NCBI RefSeq assembly: GCF_900182935.1
Contig: NZ_FXUE01000001.1
Location: 868,001-932,000, forward strand
Source: Fibrobacter sp. UWB10
GTDB lineage: Bacteria; Fibrobacterota; Fibrobacteria; Fibrobacterales; Fibrobacteraceae
Length of the DNA stretch: 64,000 nucleotides
Direction: 5' to 3'
The stretch's first letter is position 1. Each line of letters starts with the position of its first letter. Positions 7,467 to 16,277 of the stretch are shown in pieces. The position numbers and the translations under genes were made by a program. The notes beneath the pieces were generated by a model that was given only the letters and a program-made list of their open reading frames with translations, was not told the origin of the DNA and searched no databases.

Positions 7467-8810
7467 TTAATGCTTTGTTGTACTTGCCTTAATTGCCTGT
7501 TCGAAATCGGCGATAATGTCGCGCGGATCTTCGATACCGACGGATACGCGAATCATGTCGTCAGGAATTCCTGCGGCAAGTCTATCCTTCGGTGAAAGCT
7601 GAGAATGTGTACTTGTTGCCGGGTGCAGCACGCTTGTGCGAGCATCGCCCACATGCACCACCAAGGCAGCAACTTTCAAAGCCTTCACGAACGAGCGAAT
7701 GGCAGCCTTGCCTCCCTTGAGGCCAAAGGTCAGCACGCCGCTTCCGCCCTGGTAATCGAAATACTTGCGAATGCGCTTGTTATTCGGGCTAGATTTGAGC
7801 GCCGGATAGTTGACCCAGTTTACCGCCGGATGCTTGGAGAGGTATTCCGCCAAGGCCAAGGCATTAGAACTGTGCTGCGGCATGCGCAAATGCAGAGTTT
7901 CAAGACCCAAGTTCAAAAGGAATGCGTTGAACGGGCTCTGGGCGGCACCGAAATCGCGCAAAAACTGGGCGCGGGCCTTGACAATGTAGGCGGCACGGCC
8001 GAATTTTTCGGTGTAAGAAGTGTTTGCGTACTGCGCATCGGGATTGACGAGATCCGGGAACTTTCCATTATTCCAGTTGTAATTGCCACCATCAATCACG
8101 ACACCGCCCAAGGCAATGGCGTGGCCGTCAATGTACTTGGTCGCAGAGTGAATGACGACATTCGCCCCATGCTTCAAAGGCTTCACCAAGAACGGCGTTG
8201 CAAGCGTGTTATCCACAAGGAACGGCACGTCGAATTCCTTGGCAAGCTTCGAGAACTTTTCGAAATCCAGAACGCCAAGCGCCGGGTTACCAATCGTTTC
8301 GCCAAAGACCAATTTTGTATTCGGGCGGAAAGCCTTGCGAAGTTCTGCAATAGGGGCTTCCGGGTCAATAAAAGTCGTTTCAACGCCGAGCTTAGAAAGT
8401 CGAACATCAAGCAGCGTGTAGGTTCCGCCATACACCGCCTTAGAGGCTACGATATGATCACCTGCCTTGACCAAATTCGAAATAGCGAGCAATACGGCCG
8501 ACTGTCCCGAAGCCGTTGCGACAGCGCCCACGCCGCCTTCCAACTCGGTAATTTTTGCTTCAAAAGCCGCTACCGTCGGGTTGCCCGTACGCGTATACTT
8601 ATTGCCCGACTGCTTGAGGGCGAAAAGACGTTCTACTTCGTCAACGTCTTCGTACTTGTAGGTGGTTGACTGAAAAATCGGCAAAACGCGGGGCTCGCCC
8701 ACTTTCGGCTTCCAGCCCGCCTGCAGACACTTGGTGCCGAAATTCCAATTTGCCGGATTCGTAACATCCGCTGAGATTTTACTTGACTTTTTCGATGTTT
8801 TAATTGACAT
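7467..8810 (-). CDS. O-acetylhomoserine sulfhydrylase family enzyme (MetY paralogue 1)
   Basis: PLP-dependent Cys/Met metabolism enzyme (447 aa, fold type I). Signatures: YTRTGNPTVAAFE, SGQSAVLLAI, VFGETIGNPALGVLD, FLVDNTLATPFL and the PLP lysine in VIHSATKYIDGHA. The MetY-specific insertion is present (GNYNWNNGKFPDL). The start is set at ATG 8810 (MSIKTSKKSSK) behind AAGGAGAGT. It carries a lysine/serine-rich N-terminal extension that the other two paralogues lack. Canonical chemistry: O-acetylhomoserine plus sulfide (or a thiol) gives homocysteine (or the thioether). Pairing with a binding lipoprotein suggests a role tied to an imported organosulfur source. It is driven by operator B. Confidence 0.85.
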   Translation of the reverse strand: MSIKTSKKSSKISADVTNPANWNFGTKCLQAGWKPKVGEPRVLPIFQSTTYKYEDVDEVERLFALKQSGNKYTRTGNPTVAAFEAKITELEGGVGAVATASGQSAVLLAISNLVKAGDHIVASKAVYGGTYTLLDVRLSKLGVETTFIDPEAPIAELRKAFRPNTKLVFGETIGNPALGVLDFEKFSKLAKEFDVPFLVDNTLATPFLVKPLKHGANVVIHSATKYIDGHAIALGGVVIDGGNYNWNNGKFPDLVNPDAQYANTSYTEKFGRAAYIVKARAQFLRDFGAAQSPFNAFLLNLGLETLHLRMPQHSSNALALAEYLSKHPAVNWVNYPALKSSPNNKRIRKYFDYQGGSGVLTFGLKGGKAAIRSFVKALKVAALVVHVGDARTSVLHPATSTHSQLSPKDRLAAGIPDDMIRVSVGIEDPRDIIADFEQAIKASTTKH

Positions 8811-8842
8811 GTGAATCACTCTCCTTATAAATTTCAATGCGA

Positions 8843-8912
8843 AAAATAGAAAGGGACTTACAGTTTTTCTAATACTTTGTTTTTATGCTGAATTATCAAA
8901 AATTTTTATAAC
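8843..8912 (-). promoter_or_regulatory. Sulfur-regulon promoter and operator B
   Basis: Inverted repeat at 8892-8912 (minus strand GTTATA-N9-GATAAT), 19 bp to -35 TTAGAA (8867-8872), 18-bp spacer, -10 TATTTT (8843-8848). The weaker -35 would fit an activator-dependent promoter. Confidence 0.7.
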
Positions 8913-8913
8913 G

Positions 8914-8939
8914 AAAATGCCCCCGACCGAGTCGAGGGC
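8914..8939 (-). terminator. Terminator of the DUF4418/FtsX/ATPase operon
   Basis: Minus-strand 9-bp stem GCCCUCGAC/GUCGGGGGC (one U-G pair) with a 3-nt loop, followed by ATTTTC. It abuts operator B of the next operon. Confidence 0.7.
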
Positions 8940-8962
8940 AACATCACTTAATATTGATTTAT

Positions 8963-9676
8963 TTATAATCCGCCGTAATCAGATTCACCGTTCGGCAAGA
9001 GTCTCCCCTTGTGCATGGTGTAAATGCGGTCGCCATACTTGAAGCCGCGAGGATCATGGGTAGCCACAAGAACCGACGTTCCCGACTGCGCAAGTTCCCC
9101 CAAAAGGTCAAAGACAATCTTGGCATTAGTTTCGTCAAGGTTGCTGGTCGGTTCGTCAGCAATCACGATATCGGGATTGTTGACAAGAGCGCGCACAATC
9201 GAGGCTCGCTTGAGTTCGCCACCCGAAAGTTCTGCCGGCATTTCGTTCACCAAATGGGCAATGCCGAGGGTTTCGAGTTTTGAATGAATATTGATATCGA
9301 CCAATTCCGAAATATCCCTCACCTCAATCTTATTGCCCTCGCGAATCGCCCGCGGCAAGAAGATATTTTCAAGCACGGTAAATTGCGGCAAGAAAACGGA
9401 TTCTTGCGGAATGTAGCCAATTTTATCGTTACGAATCGCGGAAAGTTCGGCATCTGTCAAACTTGCAAAATCAACACCATTAAAAATGATAGAACCCTGC
9501 GAGGGGCGATTGATTCCCGAAAGCAGCGACAAAAGCGTACTTTTTCCGCTTCCCGATTCGCCATAGATTACCGAGAAATCACCGGACCAGGCAAAAAATT
9601 CCACATTATCGACTGCGTTAAATTCTTCGCCGCGACGGATATAGGTTTTATATAAATTAGATACGTTTAAAATCAA
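8963..9676 (-). CDS. LolD/MacB-type ABC transporter ATPase
   Basis: Cytoplasmic ATPase (237 aa) of the MacB/LolCDE/FtsE class. Walker A YGESGSGKSTLLS (about residue 37), Q-loop GYIPQESVFLPQ, signature ELSGGELKRASI, Walker B IVIADEPTSNLD, H-loop VATHDPRG. It overlaps the permease stop by 4 nt (ATGA), so it forms one unit with the FtsX-like permease and the DUF4418 protein. Such ATPases power periplasmic or outer-membrane-directed extrusion rather than uptake. The substrate is unknown; expression from operator C points to a sulfur-related cargo. Confidence 0.9.
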   Translation of the reverse strand: MILNVSNLYKTYIRRGEEFNAVDNVEFFAWSGDFSVIYGESGSGKSTLLSLLSGINRPSQGSIIFNGVDFASLTDAELSAIRNDKIGYIPQESVFLPQFTVLENIFLPRAIREGNKIEVRDISELVDINIHSKLETLGIAHLVNEMPAELSGGELKRASIVRALVNNPDIVIADEPTSNLDETNAKIVFDLLGELAQSGTSVLVATHDPRGFKYGDRIYTMHKGRLLPNGESDYGGL

Positions 9677-10893
9677 TGTTCTACCTCCCTCAAAGCGGCG
9701 TAGGCATCAATCTTGCTCACCTTATTTGCCACACCATAAACAGCCAACGGCCCCACCGAATGCAAAAGCAAAACTACCACAGCGTAAACAGCCGCGATTT
9801 CGGCATTTCCCGGAACAATGAAGGGCACGTTCACATGTTCGCCAATCCAAATTTTAAAAGTGAAAAATGCCACGCTCGAAAGCAGCAAGCCAATGTACGT
9901 TCCTACCGCCGACACCAGCAGCGATTCGCCCAGCACAAGAGTCCTCAAACGCTTGCGGGCATAACCCACAATTCGCAAAAGCGCATATTCACGCCTGCGT
10001 TCGCGAGTCGAAAGTGAAAACGAAATCACAATCGCGGCAACCGCAATCACCAGGAAAAGAGACACAATCGACCACACCACAATCTGCAAGAAGTTCGCCG
10101 ACTTTTCAAGACCCGAGAACAAATCCTTGCGGGTGCGAATTTGCACGCCGTCAAAGCGGGTATGAATTTCTCGAGAGAGGCGCTCGATATCAGCCCCTGC
10201 GCGCAATTTAATTAAAACGCTGGAATAAATCGGCGAATCCGAACCTTCGGATTTGACATCCTGATGCAAGAAAATCACGCCCTTGGCCTTAGCTGCCTCG
10301 CGGATATCGGCAAGCGTCGCCACATCTACAAAAACGGCCTGGTCTAACTTGTTGCCGACCGGTTCAAGACTCGCTGCCACAGGGTATTCATGGTCAAAGA
10401 ACTTGACAGTCTTTTTCTCGCCCACGCTAATGTCACCGCCCACCACGATAGCACCCTTAGGGAGGTTATCCGTAAGGACTTCGTGAATCCAAGGCTGAAT
10501 CACAAAATCAGAAGCCGGCTCGAAACCGATAATCATGACCTTCTGATCGCAGCAGCTAGAACTCAACGTGGTCAAAAAATACTGCGGTGTCGCAATTTCT
10601 ACGCCGTCAAGGCCACGAATAAATTCCAGCGAGCCCTGCGGCAAATAGGTGTACTTGGAATCGCCCTGCAAAAGTACAGTCTGGTCATTGATTTCGCTCC
10701 CCTGGGGAATCACGATTACGTCGGCTCCCAAGCGAGACGAAAGGCGATTCAGACCCTTCGAAAGCGAAAACGACAAAAGTCCGCCCACCAAAAGTACCGA
10801 GGCGAGCAAAGCGATCAAAAGCGAAAGCCCAAAACTACGGAAAGGGTTTCGCAAGTAATTTTCAATAATCAAATTCAAATCAGTCTTGTTCAT
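9673..10893 (-). CDS. FtsX-like ABC transporter permease with periplasmic Cys pair
   Basis: Inner-membrane permease of 406 aa. Topology is one N-terminal helix (LSLLIALLASVLLVGGLLSF), a large periplasmic domain (about residues 45-270) and three C-terminal helices, as in MacB/LolC/FtsX proteins. The periplasmic domain contains SSSCCDQ, an adjacent cysteine pair that could bind metal or thiols. It overlaps the DUF4418 gene by 14 nt and the ATPase gene by 4 nt, so the three proteins are translationally coupled. Confidence 0.88.
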   Translation of the reverse strand: MNKTDLNLIIENYLRNPFRSFGLSLLIALLASVLLVGGLLSFSLSKGLNRLSSRLGADVIVIPQGSEINDQTVLLQGDSKYTYLPQGSLEFIRGLDGVEIATPQYFLTTLSSSCCDQKVMIIGFEPASDFVIQPWIHEVLTDNLPKGAIVVGGDISVGEKKTVKFFDHEYPVAASLEPVGNKLDQAVFVDVATLADIREAAKAKGVIFLHQDVKSEGSDSPIYSSVLIKLRAGADIERLSREIHTRFDGVQIRTRKDLFSGLEKSANFLQIVVWSIVSLFLVIAVAAIVISFSLSTRERRREYALLRIVGYARKRLRTLVLGESLLVSAVGTYIGLLLSSVAFFTFKIWIGEHVNVPFIVPGNAEIAAVYAVVVLLLHSVGPLAVYGVANKVSKIDAYAALREVEH

Positions 10894-11290
10894 TTCGTCT
10901 CCTCAATTTCAAATAAATCAAATTCAGCGCCGCAAAAAGCGCAATCAGCACACCAAAAACAGCAAGCACCGGGCCCGTAATCACGTGACATGCCATTTGA
11001 GCGTGTTGGCATGTTCCGACAATTACCGTCGGCACAAGCGAAACAAAAACACCGAGCACAAGCGTTACTACAGAAAGAATGACATGCGCGTTCTTTTTAA
11101 GGAGCCCCGCAGCAACGACGGCATTTGCAAGCAAAGCAAGTCCTAAAAAAGCATCTACCGTCGTCGAAATTTCACAGCTCATGGTTCCGCCATCAATCGG
11201 ATGACAAACAGGCAAAATCAACTTGGTAAGCACAATCAGCAATACGCCGAAAATAAGATTAGCAACAACAAATACTTTGTACTGTTTCAT
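10880..11290 (-). CDS. DUF4418-family membrane protein
   Basis: A small membrane protein of 136 aa with four predicted helices. Cys/His motifs lie in the loops: LPVCHPIDGGTMSCEIS near residue 30 and GTCQHAQMACHVITGP near residue 95. This pattern matches the DUF4418 family, whose function is not established. The paired CH...C and CxHxxxxCH motifs suggest metal or thiol handling on the outer face. It is first in the operon with the FtsX-like permease and ATPase, starts at ATG 11290 behind AAGGAGAGT, and is under operator C of the sulfur regulon. Confidence 0.75.
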   Translation of the reverse strand: MKQYKVFVVANLIFGVLLIVLTKLILPVCHPIDGGTMSCEISTTVDAFLGLALLANAVVAAGLLKKNAHVILSVVTLVLGVFVSLVPTVIVGTCQHAQMACHVITGPVLAVFGVLIALFAALNLIYLKLRRRNEQD

Positions 11291-11319
11291 GGCACTCTCC
11301 TTAAAAATTTTCGGTGCAT

Positions 11320-11389
11320 AAATTAAAAAGGTATACCGAAAATGTCCAATACTATATCACTATGATTTGTTATAGGTTTTTATTATAAC
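11320..11389 (-). promoter_or_regulatory. Sulfur-regulon promoter and operator C
   Basis: A perfect inverted repeat GTTATA-N9-TATAAC (11369-11389), 19 bp to -35 TTGGAC (11344-11349), 18-bp spacer, -10 TAATTT (11320-11325). It drives the DUF4418 operon and lies 24 bp from operator D, which faces the opposite way. Confidence 0.75.
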
Positions 11390-11413
11390 ACAGGCAAATT
11401 CAACAGCGCCGCG

Positions 11414-11483
11414 CTTATAGAAAAAATCAATAATTCAGCATAAGAATTAAGTATTGGACGCTATCAAAAACCACATCTATATT
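11414..11483 (+). promoter_or_regulatory. Sulfur-regulon promoter and operator D
   Basis: Inverted-repeat-like site CTTATA-N9-AATAAT (11414-11434), 19 bp to -35 TTGGAC (11454-11459), 18-bp spacer, -10 TATATT (11478-11483). It drives MetY paralogue 2. The downstream half-site is the least conserved of the eight. Confidence 0.7.
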
Positions 11484-11511
11484 TGCTTTCAAAAAAATTA
11501 AGGAGAGTATA

Positions 11512-12816
11512 ATGTCAAATCAATTTTCTTTTGATACGCTTAAGTTGCACGCAGGCTATAATCCTGCTGAACACAACCACGCCGTTTCGGTACCCATTTA
11601 CCAGACAACTGCTTTTACGCTCGACACCGTAAAGCGTAGCGACGATCTGTTTTATTTCGACAGCGCCGAAGCACTTTATACACGACTTTCTAATCCGACA
11701 ACGGATGTACTTGACGCGCGCCTTACGGCACTCCACCCGGGAGCAACCGGTGCTGTCACGCTTTCTTCGGGCATGGCAGCGGTTACGTATTCGCTTTTGA
11801 ACGCCACAGCAGGCAAGGGCAGAATCCTTGCAACAGCTCGTTCTTACGGCGGATCTTTCGATAGTTTCGAACAAATCTTCGGAGAGACGGGCGTCAAGTA
11901 TGACATTGTAGAAAACCCTGACGATCCGGCAAATTTCGAGGCACTCGTCAAAGAAGACACCAAGGTAATCTACATCGAATCGATCACCAACCCGAACGCC
12001 ACCATCCTTGACATCGAAGCGATTGCAAACATCGCCCACAAGCACGGAATTCCGCTGATTGTCGACAACACGGTGGCAACCCCCTACTTGTTGAATCCGT
12101 TTGATTTCGGCGCCGACGTAGTCGTTTATTCGGCCACCAAGGGCCTTACGGGTCACGGCAACGTGATTGCCGGTGCCATTGTAGAAAACGGCAAGTTCAA
12201 CTGGAAGAACGGAAAATTTCCGCAGTTCGATGGTCAGCCGCATTTCTTGGTGTCGCAACAGGGCGTTCCCCGCAGCTTTTACGATGTTTTCCCCGACACT
12301 CCCTTTACGGGCCGCATTCGCGCCATTCACCTGAATTATCTGGGCGGCGCAATTGCCCCGTTTAATTCTTACCTGGTGCTGCTTGGCATCGAAACTCTTT
12401 CGGAACGAATTTCGAAATCGGTGAAGTCCGCTGAAAAGATCGTGGAATTCCTGGAAAACCGCCCCGAAGTCGCTTGGGTCAACCACGCCCACGCCAAAAA
12501 CAGCAAGTACAGGGCTCTCGCCGCCAAGTACCTCCCCAAGGGCGCCGGCGCAATCCTCAGCTTTGGCCTTAAAAAGAAAGACCGCGCCAGCATCATCAAG
12601 TTCCTAGAAGCCGTAAAGGTATTCAGCTTCCAGGCAAACATCGGTGATGCCCGTTCGCTCATTATCAACCCGTCGACAACGACCCACATCGAGCTCCCGG
12701 AACATGCTCAGGAATTGGCCGATATCCATACCGAAACCATCCGACTTTCGATTGGTCTTGAAGATGTAAACGATTTGATTGCCGACCTGGAACAGGCCTT
12801 CGCCGCAATCCAATAG
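11512..12816 (+). CDS. O-acetylhomoserine sulfhydrylase family enzyme (MetY paralogue 2)
   Basis: PLP enzyme of the Cys/Met metabolism family (434 aa). Motifs: LHAGYNPAEHNHAVSVPIYQ, YTRLSNPTTDVLDARL, SSGMAAVTY, IYIESITNPNATILD, VDNTVATPYL and the PLP lysine in VVYSATKGLTGHGN. The usual Lys-(Y/F) after SAT is Lys-Gly here (SATKGLTGHGN against SATKYIDGHA and [10 protein letters not shown] in the paralogues), and the SYGG loop replaces VYGG. These changes near the cofactor hint at a different thiol donor or acceptor. Monocistronic, start ATG 11512 after AAGGAGAGTATA, followed by a terminator at 12858. Confidence 0.85.
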   Translation: MSNQFSFDTLKLHAGYNPAEHNHAVSVPIYQTTAFTLDTVKRSDDLFYFDSAEALYTRLSNPTTDVLDARLTALHPGATGAVTLSSGMAAVTYSLLNATAGKGRILATARSYGGSFDSFEQIFGETGVKYDIVENPDDPANFEALVKEDTKVIYIESITNPNATILDIEAIANIAHKHGIPLIVDNTVATPYLLNPFDFGADVVVYSATKGLTGHGNVIAGAIVENGKFNWKNGKFPQFDGQPHFLVSQQGVPRSFYDVFPDTPFTGRIRAIHLNYLGGAIAPFNSYLVLLGIETLSERISKSVKSAEKIVEFLENRPEVAWVNHAHAKNSKYRALAAKYLPKGAGAILSFGLKKKDRASIIKFLEAVKVFSFQANIGDARSLIINPSTTTHIELPEHAQELADIHTETIRLSIGLEDVNDLIADLEQAFAAIQ

Positions 12817-12857
12817 CGCGAAGGCGTTCCGCCTATTTTCGATCCATAGTAAAACCT

Positions 12858-12888
12858 AAAAGGTGGCTGCATTTAGCAGTCACCTTTA
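12858..12888 (+). terminator. Terminator of MetY paralogue 2
   Basis: Stem AAGGTGGCTGC/GCAGTCACCTT with an ATTTA loop and one internal wobble or mismatch, then TTACTTT; the T tract is weak. Confidence 0.65.
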
Positions 12889-12903
12889 CTTTATGGCACA
12901 AAG

Positions 12904-12936
12904 AAATTTAAATGGCGGACCCAATCGGGTCCGCCA
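12904..12936 (-). terminator. Terminator of the aminotransferase gene
   Basis: Minus-strand stem TGGCGGACCC/GGGTCCGCCA with a 4-nt loop, followed by TTTAAATTT. Strong GC stem, moderately T-rich tail. Confidence 0.75.
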
Positions 12937-12954
12937 TGATAGAATTGGAGATGA

Positions 12955-14319
12955 TTATTTTACTAAACCGTCGGCATATTCGGTTATCGCCTTGTCGAGA
13001 CGAGCAAAGATCTCTTCGATTTGGGCTTCGTTGATAATCAGCGGAGGAGCCACAATAATCGTGGAGCCGCCGCCCATCGTGAGAATGCCGTAATCGTTGC
13101 GGAGCTTCGTGATAAAGTTTCCGAGGAACGGTTCGCCAGCCGCATTCTTGCGGATAACATCCTTGTGATCCTTACTGTAACTGAATTCAATCGCGCCGAA
13201 CAAGCCTACAGAACGAACGTCGCCTACAGAGGGGTGCTTTGCCTTGAGTTCCGCAAGCTTTTTCTTCAAAATGGGTTCCTGTTTTTTCACATTGCCCTTG
13301 ACATCCAAGCGGAAATATTCTTCGATACAGGCAATCGCTGCCGCAACGCCCAGCGGATGCGCATTATAGGTAAGCCCTGCGGTAAAGGCATTTTCCTCAT
13401 AATAATTCGCAATCTTTTCGCTAATGAGCACGCCGCCGAGCGGAGCGTAAGCGCTGTTCACACCCTTTGCAAAAGTAATCAGGTCCGGTTCCACGCCATC
13501 GGCCTGGCAGGCGAACCATTCACCCGTGCGCAAGAAGCCACTCATGACTTCGTCGCACACCATCAAAATTCCGTACTTGTCGCAGATTTCGCGGACACCC
13601 TTCAGGTATCCCTTGGGGTAAAGATAAACGCCATTAGAACCGGTGACCGATTCAATGAACACAGCCGCCACCGATTCCGGGCATTCCTGCTGAATCTGAT
13701 ATTCCAGGCGAGAAAGGAAATGCTTGGTCGCTTCTTCTTCGGTCTTGAACTTGATATCGTAACCGTAAAGGTGCGGAGCCGGATACTTGATGAATCCGGG
13801 AATCGTCGGGAACAGCGAAGCGCGTTCGCTTTCGCCCGTCAAGCTCGACGCACCGTAAGTGCTTCCGTGGTAAGATTCATACTTCGAGAAAATCTTGTCG
13901 CGGCCCGTAAACGCCTTCACAAAACGGATGGCAAATTCATTCGCTTCGGAGCCACCCAGCGTAAATAGCACCTTCTTGAAATTCTTCGGGGCAATCTTTT
14001 CGATCAAGAGTTCGCTGAGTTCGCCCGCTTCGGCAAAGGCATGACGCGGAGCAATGTAGGCCAAGCGTTCCACCTGTTTTTGCACCGCTTCAATAATGTG
14101 GCGGTTATTAAAGCCGATATTCACGTTCACCAGTTCCGACGCGATATCGATGTATTCCTTGCCTGCACCATCGTAAACGTAGATACCGTCGGCATGGTCT
14201 ACAAAGAACGGCTTGTAATCTTTATGGGGGGCATTTGCGAAAGAAAACAGGTTATACTTTCGTGCCTTTTCATATGAGGCGGCATTTTCTCCCGCCACAT
14301 AACTAACGTTATTTGACAT
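12955..14319 (-). CDS. Class III aminotransferase, taurine/omega-amino-acid transaminase type
   Basis: PLP-dependent class III aminotransferase (454 aa). Visible blocks: YNLFSFANAPHKDYKPFFVD, YIDIASELVNVNIGFNNRHI, GGSEANEFAIRFVKAFTGRDKI, VCDEVMSGFLRTGEWFA, PDLITFAKGVNSAYAPLGGV (PLP lysine in FAKG) and GLTYNAHPLGVAA. The N-terminal YNLFSF and LVNVNIG blocks resemble taurine:2-oxoglutarate-type transaminases. Lying beside TauABC under its own sulfur-regulon promoter, taurine to sulfoacetaldehyde is the best guess; beta-alanine or another omega-amino acid remains possible. Start ATG 14319 (MSNNVSY) behind AAGGAGAGT. Confidence 0.8.
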   Translation of the reverse strand: MSNNVSYVAGENAASYEKARKYNLFSFANAPHKDYKPFFVDHADGIYVYDGAGKEYIDIASELVNVNIGFNNRHIIEAVQKQVERLAYIAPRHAFAEAGELSELLIEKIAPKNFKKVLFTLGGSEANEFAIRFVKAFTGRDKIFSKYESYHGSTYGASSLTGESERASLFPTIPGFIKYPAPHLYGYDIKFKTEEEATKHFLSRLEYQIQQECPESVAAVFIESVTGSNGVYLYPKGYLKGVREICDKYGILMVCDEVMSGFLRTGEWFACQADGVEPDLITFAKGVNSAYAPLGGVLISEKIANYYEENAFTAGLTYNAHPLGVAAAIACIEEYFRLDVKGNVKKQEPILKKKLAELKAKHPSVGDVRSVGLFGAIEFSYSKDHKDVIRKNAAGEPFLGNFITKLRNDYGILTMGGGSTIIVAPPLIINEAQIEEIFARLDKAITEYADGLVK

Positions 14320-14344
14320 AGTACTCTCCTTAATTTTGTGAACA

Positions 14345-14414
14345 AATATAGGTGCGATTTTAGTCGCTGTCCAATACATTGTTTTTAGCGCTCGTTATCA
14401 ATTTTTCCGATAAC
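14345..14414 (-). promoter_or_regulatory. Sulfur-regulon promoter and operator E
   Basis: A perfect inverted repeat GTTATC-N9-GATAAC (14394-14414), 19 bp to -35 TTGGAC (14369-14374), 18-bp spacer, -10 TATATT (14345-14350). It sits right after the tauB-like stop codon and gives the aminotransferase its own promoter. Confidence 0.75.
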
Positions 14415-14427
14415 AAATCCATCTAGA

Positions 14428-15225
14428 CTAAATGACGTATTCCGGCGCCGTATTGGAACGAGCAAGATTAAAGCGTTCCAAAATATTGCGGCGTTTTTCC
14501 AGGAACTGCGCCGAGCCTCTTTCACGCGGGAAGCTGTCGCGAATTTCAAGCACTTCGCTAATGCGCCCCGGACGCGGCGTCATGATGACGATACGGTCAG
14601 ACAAATAAAGCGCTTCGTCAATATCGTGGGTCACCAGAATCATGGTGGTGTTGCGTTCCTTGCGAAGCTCCAAAAGCAAGTTCTGAATGTCTGCACGGGT
14701 AAACGAATCCAGCGCCCCCATGGGTTCATCGAGCAACAAGATTTCAGGATCATTAATCAACGCACGCGCAATTGCCACGCGCTGCGCCATACCGCCACTA
14801 ATCTGGTGCGGGAAATTCTTTTCGAATCCGCCAAGACCGATTTTTTCGATAAAATCGTGAACCTTATCCTTATTTTGCTTATAAACGCCACGAATCTTGA
14901 GACCCATCGCGATGTTATCTTCTACCGTGAGCCACGGGAAAAGGCAACCCTGCTGGAACACATAACCGCGCTTGGAATCTGGCCCATGCACCGGTTCACC
15001 ATCAAGAATAATCTTGCCCTCTTGAACCGGGTCGAGCCCCGCAATCAAGCGCAAAAGCGTCGTCTTACCGCAACCCGATGCACCCAGAATCGAAATAAAT
15101 TCGCCCTCAAAAACAGAAAGATTGATATCTTTCAAAATCTGTCGCGGTTCGCCCGTGCGTTCATCGATAAAAGAGCGGTTTACATCGCGAATCTTCAAGA
15201 TTTTTTCTTTATCTAAAATATCCAT
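14428..15225 (-). CDS. tauB: TauB/SsuB-type ABC transporter ATPase
   Basis: ATPase of a nitrate/sulfonate/taurine importer (265 aa). Walker A LGASGCGKTTLLR, Q-loop VFQQGCLFPWLTV, signature ISGGMAQRVAIA, Walker B EILLLDEPMGALD, H-loop LVTHDIDEALYLSD. GCLFPWLT after the Q-loop is typical of TauB/SsuB. Two adjacent ATGs exist (15228 and 15225); 15225 has the better 7-nt spacing from GGAGG at 15233-15237, which overlaps the permease stop. Last gene of the AhpD-TauA-TauC-TauB operon. Substrate class (sulfonate) comes from family and regulon context. Confidence 0.9.
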   Translation of the reverse strand: MDILDKEKILKIRDVNRSFIDERTGEPRQILKDINLSVFEGEFISILGASGCGKTTLLRLIAGLDPVQEGKIILDGEPVHGPDSKRGYVFQQGCLFPWLTVEDNIAMGLKIRGVYKQNKDKVHDFIEKIGLGGFEKNFPHQISGGMAQRVAIARALINDPEILLLDEPMGALDSFTRADIQNLLLELRKERNTTMILVTHDIDEALYLSDRIVIMTPRPGRISEVLEIRDSFPRERGSAQFLEKRRNILERFNLARSNTAPEYVI

Positions 15226-15236
15226 CATCACGCCTC

Positions 15237-16214
15237 CTATCGCACAACGCCTTTCTGCCAGCGAAGCACATAACGCTGTACCACGCCAACCACCTTCAAA
15301 ATCGCCGAGAACAGCACAGCCATCACGACAATCGCCGCAAACACCTTGTAATAAGCGCTCCAGACTTTTGAAGTGTTAATGTAGTAGCCAAGACCGCCCG
15401 GCTGCCCCATCATTTCGGCCATCACGAGCGTAGTAAAGCCAAACGCAGCCGCCGTCATAATGCCCGTAAAAATCTGCGGCATTGCATGGGGAATCGCAAT
15501 ATGGAAAATCTGGTACAGCTGCCCCGCGCCAAAAGTGCGCGAAAGTTCAAACAACGACTTCGGCGTACCCTGCACCCCGTCGGCCGTCATGGTCGCCACC
15601 GGGAACCAGGAGCAAATCGCAATCAAGAAAGTCGCCGCCGCAAACGAAGTCGGAAAAAGCGTCAGCGCAAAAGGCATCCACGCCACCGCAGGAATCACAC
15701 CGCAAATGTTGAGCACCGGCAAAATCCAGTAACGAGCCCTCGGATACCAACCGATCAGTACCCCCGTCAACACGCCTGTCACTACACCCACCGAAAATCC
15801 GGCCACGAAAAGGCGCAACGAGTAAAGCGTATTCTGCCAAATGAATTTGGTATCGCCAATAAAGGCGTCCATAATAATCGCAGGCCCCGGAAAGAACGGC
15901 TGCGGCAAAAACAGCAACTTGGTTCCGAGAATATCCCATGCCGCAAGAGCCAAGCCAACCGCGAAACGGAACTTCGCGCCCGCGAAAAATTTTGCCACCT
16001 TATCTGCACTCGCCTTGCGGGCAAACAGCACCACCGTATAGACCGCGTAATAGGCAATAATGGCAAGCAAAACTAAGCGGTATGCCAAATTGTCGTCAAC
16101 TCTAAACCCGCCAAAAACATATTCCTTGATTCGCACATTTTCGGCCACCTGCGGAAAAAGCAAGTTTACCAAGAAGGCAATCAGGAAACCTGAAATCGTC
16201 AAAACAATGTTCAT
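15237..16214 (-). CDS. tauC: TauC/SsuC-type ABC transporter permease
   Basis: Inner-membrane permease of a sulfonate/taurine-type importer (325 aa). It has two extra N-terminal helices and then the BPD_transp_1 core; the EAA-like loop reads ELSRTFGAGQLYQIFHIAIP (about residue 230), ending ALPQIFTGI-like. QNTLYSLRLFVAGFSVGVVTGV matches the TauC/SsuC core. Start ATG 16214 behind ACGGAGAGT. Between tauA and this gene is a short GC hairpin with a T tract (16236-16258) that may lower expression relative to the binding protein. Confidence 0.88.
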   Translation of the reverse strand: MNIVLTISGFLIAFLVNLLFPQVAENVRIKEYVFGGFRVDDNLAYRLVLLAIIAYYAVYTVVLFARKASADKVAKFFAGAKFRFAVGLALAAWDILGTKLLFLPQPFFPGPAIIMDAFIGDTKFIWQNTLYSLRLFVAGFSVGVVTGVLTGVLIGWYPRARYWILPVLNICGVIPAVAWMPFALTLFPTSFAAATFLIAICSWFPVATMTADGVQGTPKSLFELSRTFGAGQLYQIFHIAIPHAMPQIFTGIMTAAAFGFTTLVMAEMMGQPGGLGYYINTSKVWSAYYKVFAAIVVMAVLFSAILKVVGVVQRYVLRWQKGVVR

Positions 16215-16235
16215 TCAACTCTCCGTAAAATTTTT

Positions 16236-16258
16236 AAAAATGCGCCCTTGCGGGCGCT
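16236..16258 (-). terminator. Intercistronic hairpin between binding protein and permease
   Basis: Minus-strand 6-bp stem GCGCCC/GGGCGC with a 4-nt loop, then ATTTTT. It is probably a leaky terminator or 3'-end stabiliser, a common way to make more binding protein than permease. Confidence 0.6.
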
Positions 16259-16277
16259 AAGCAACAAGGAATTTCGA

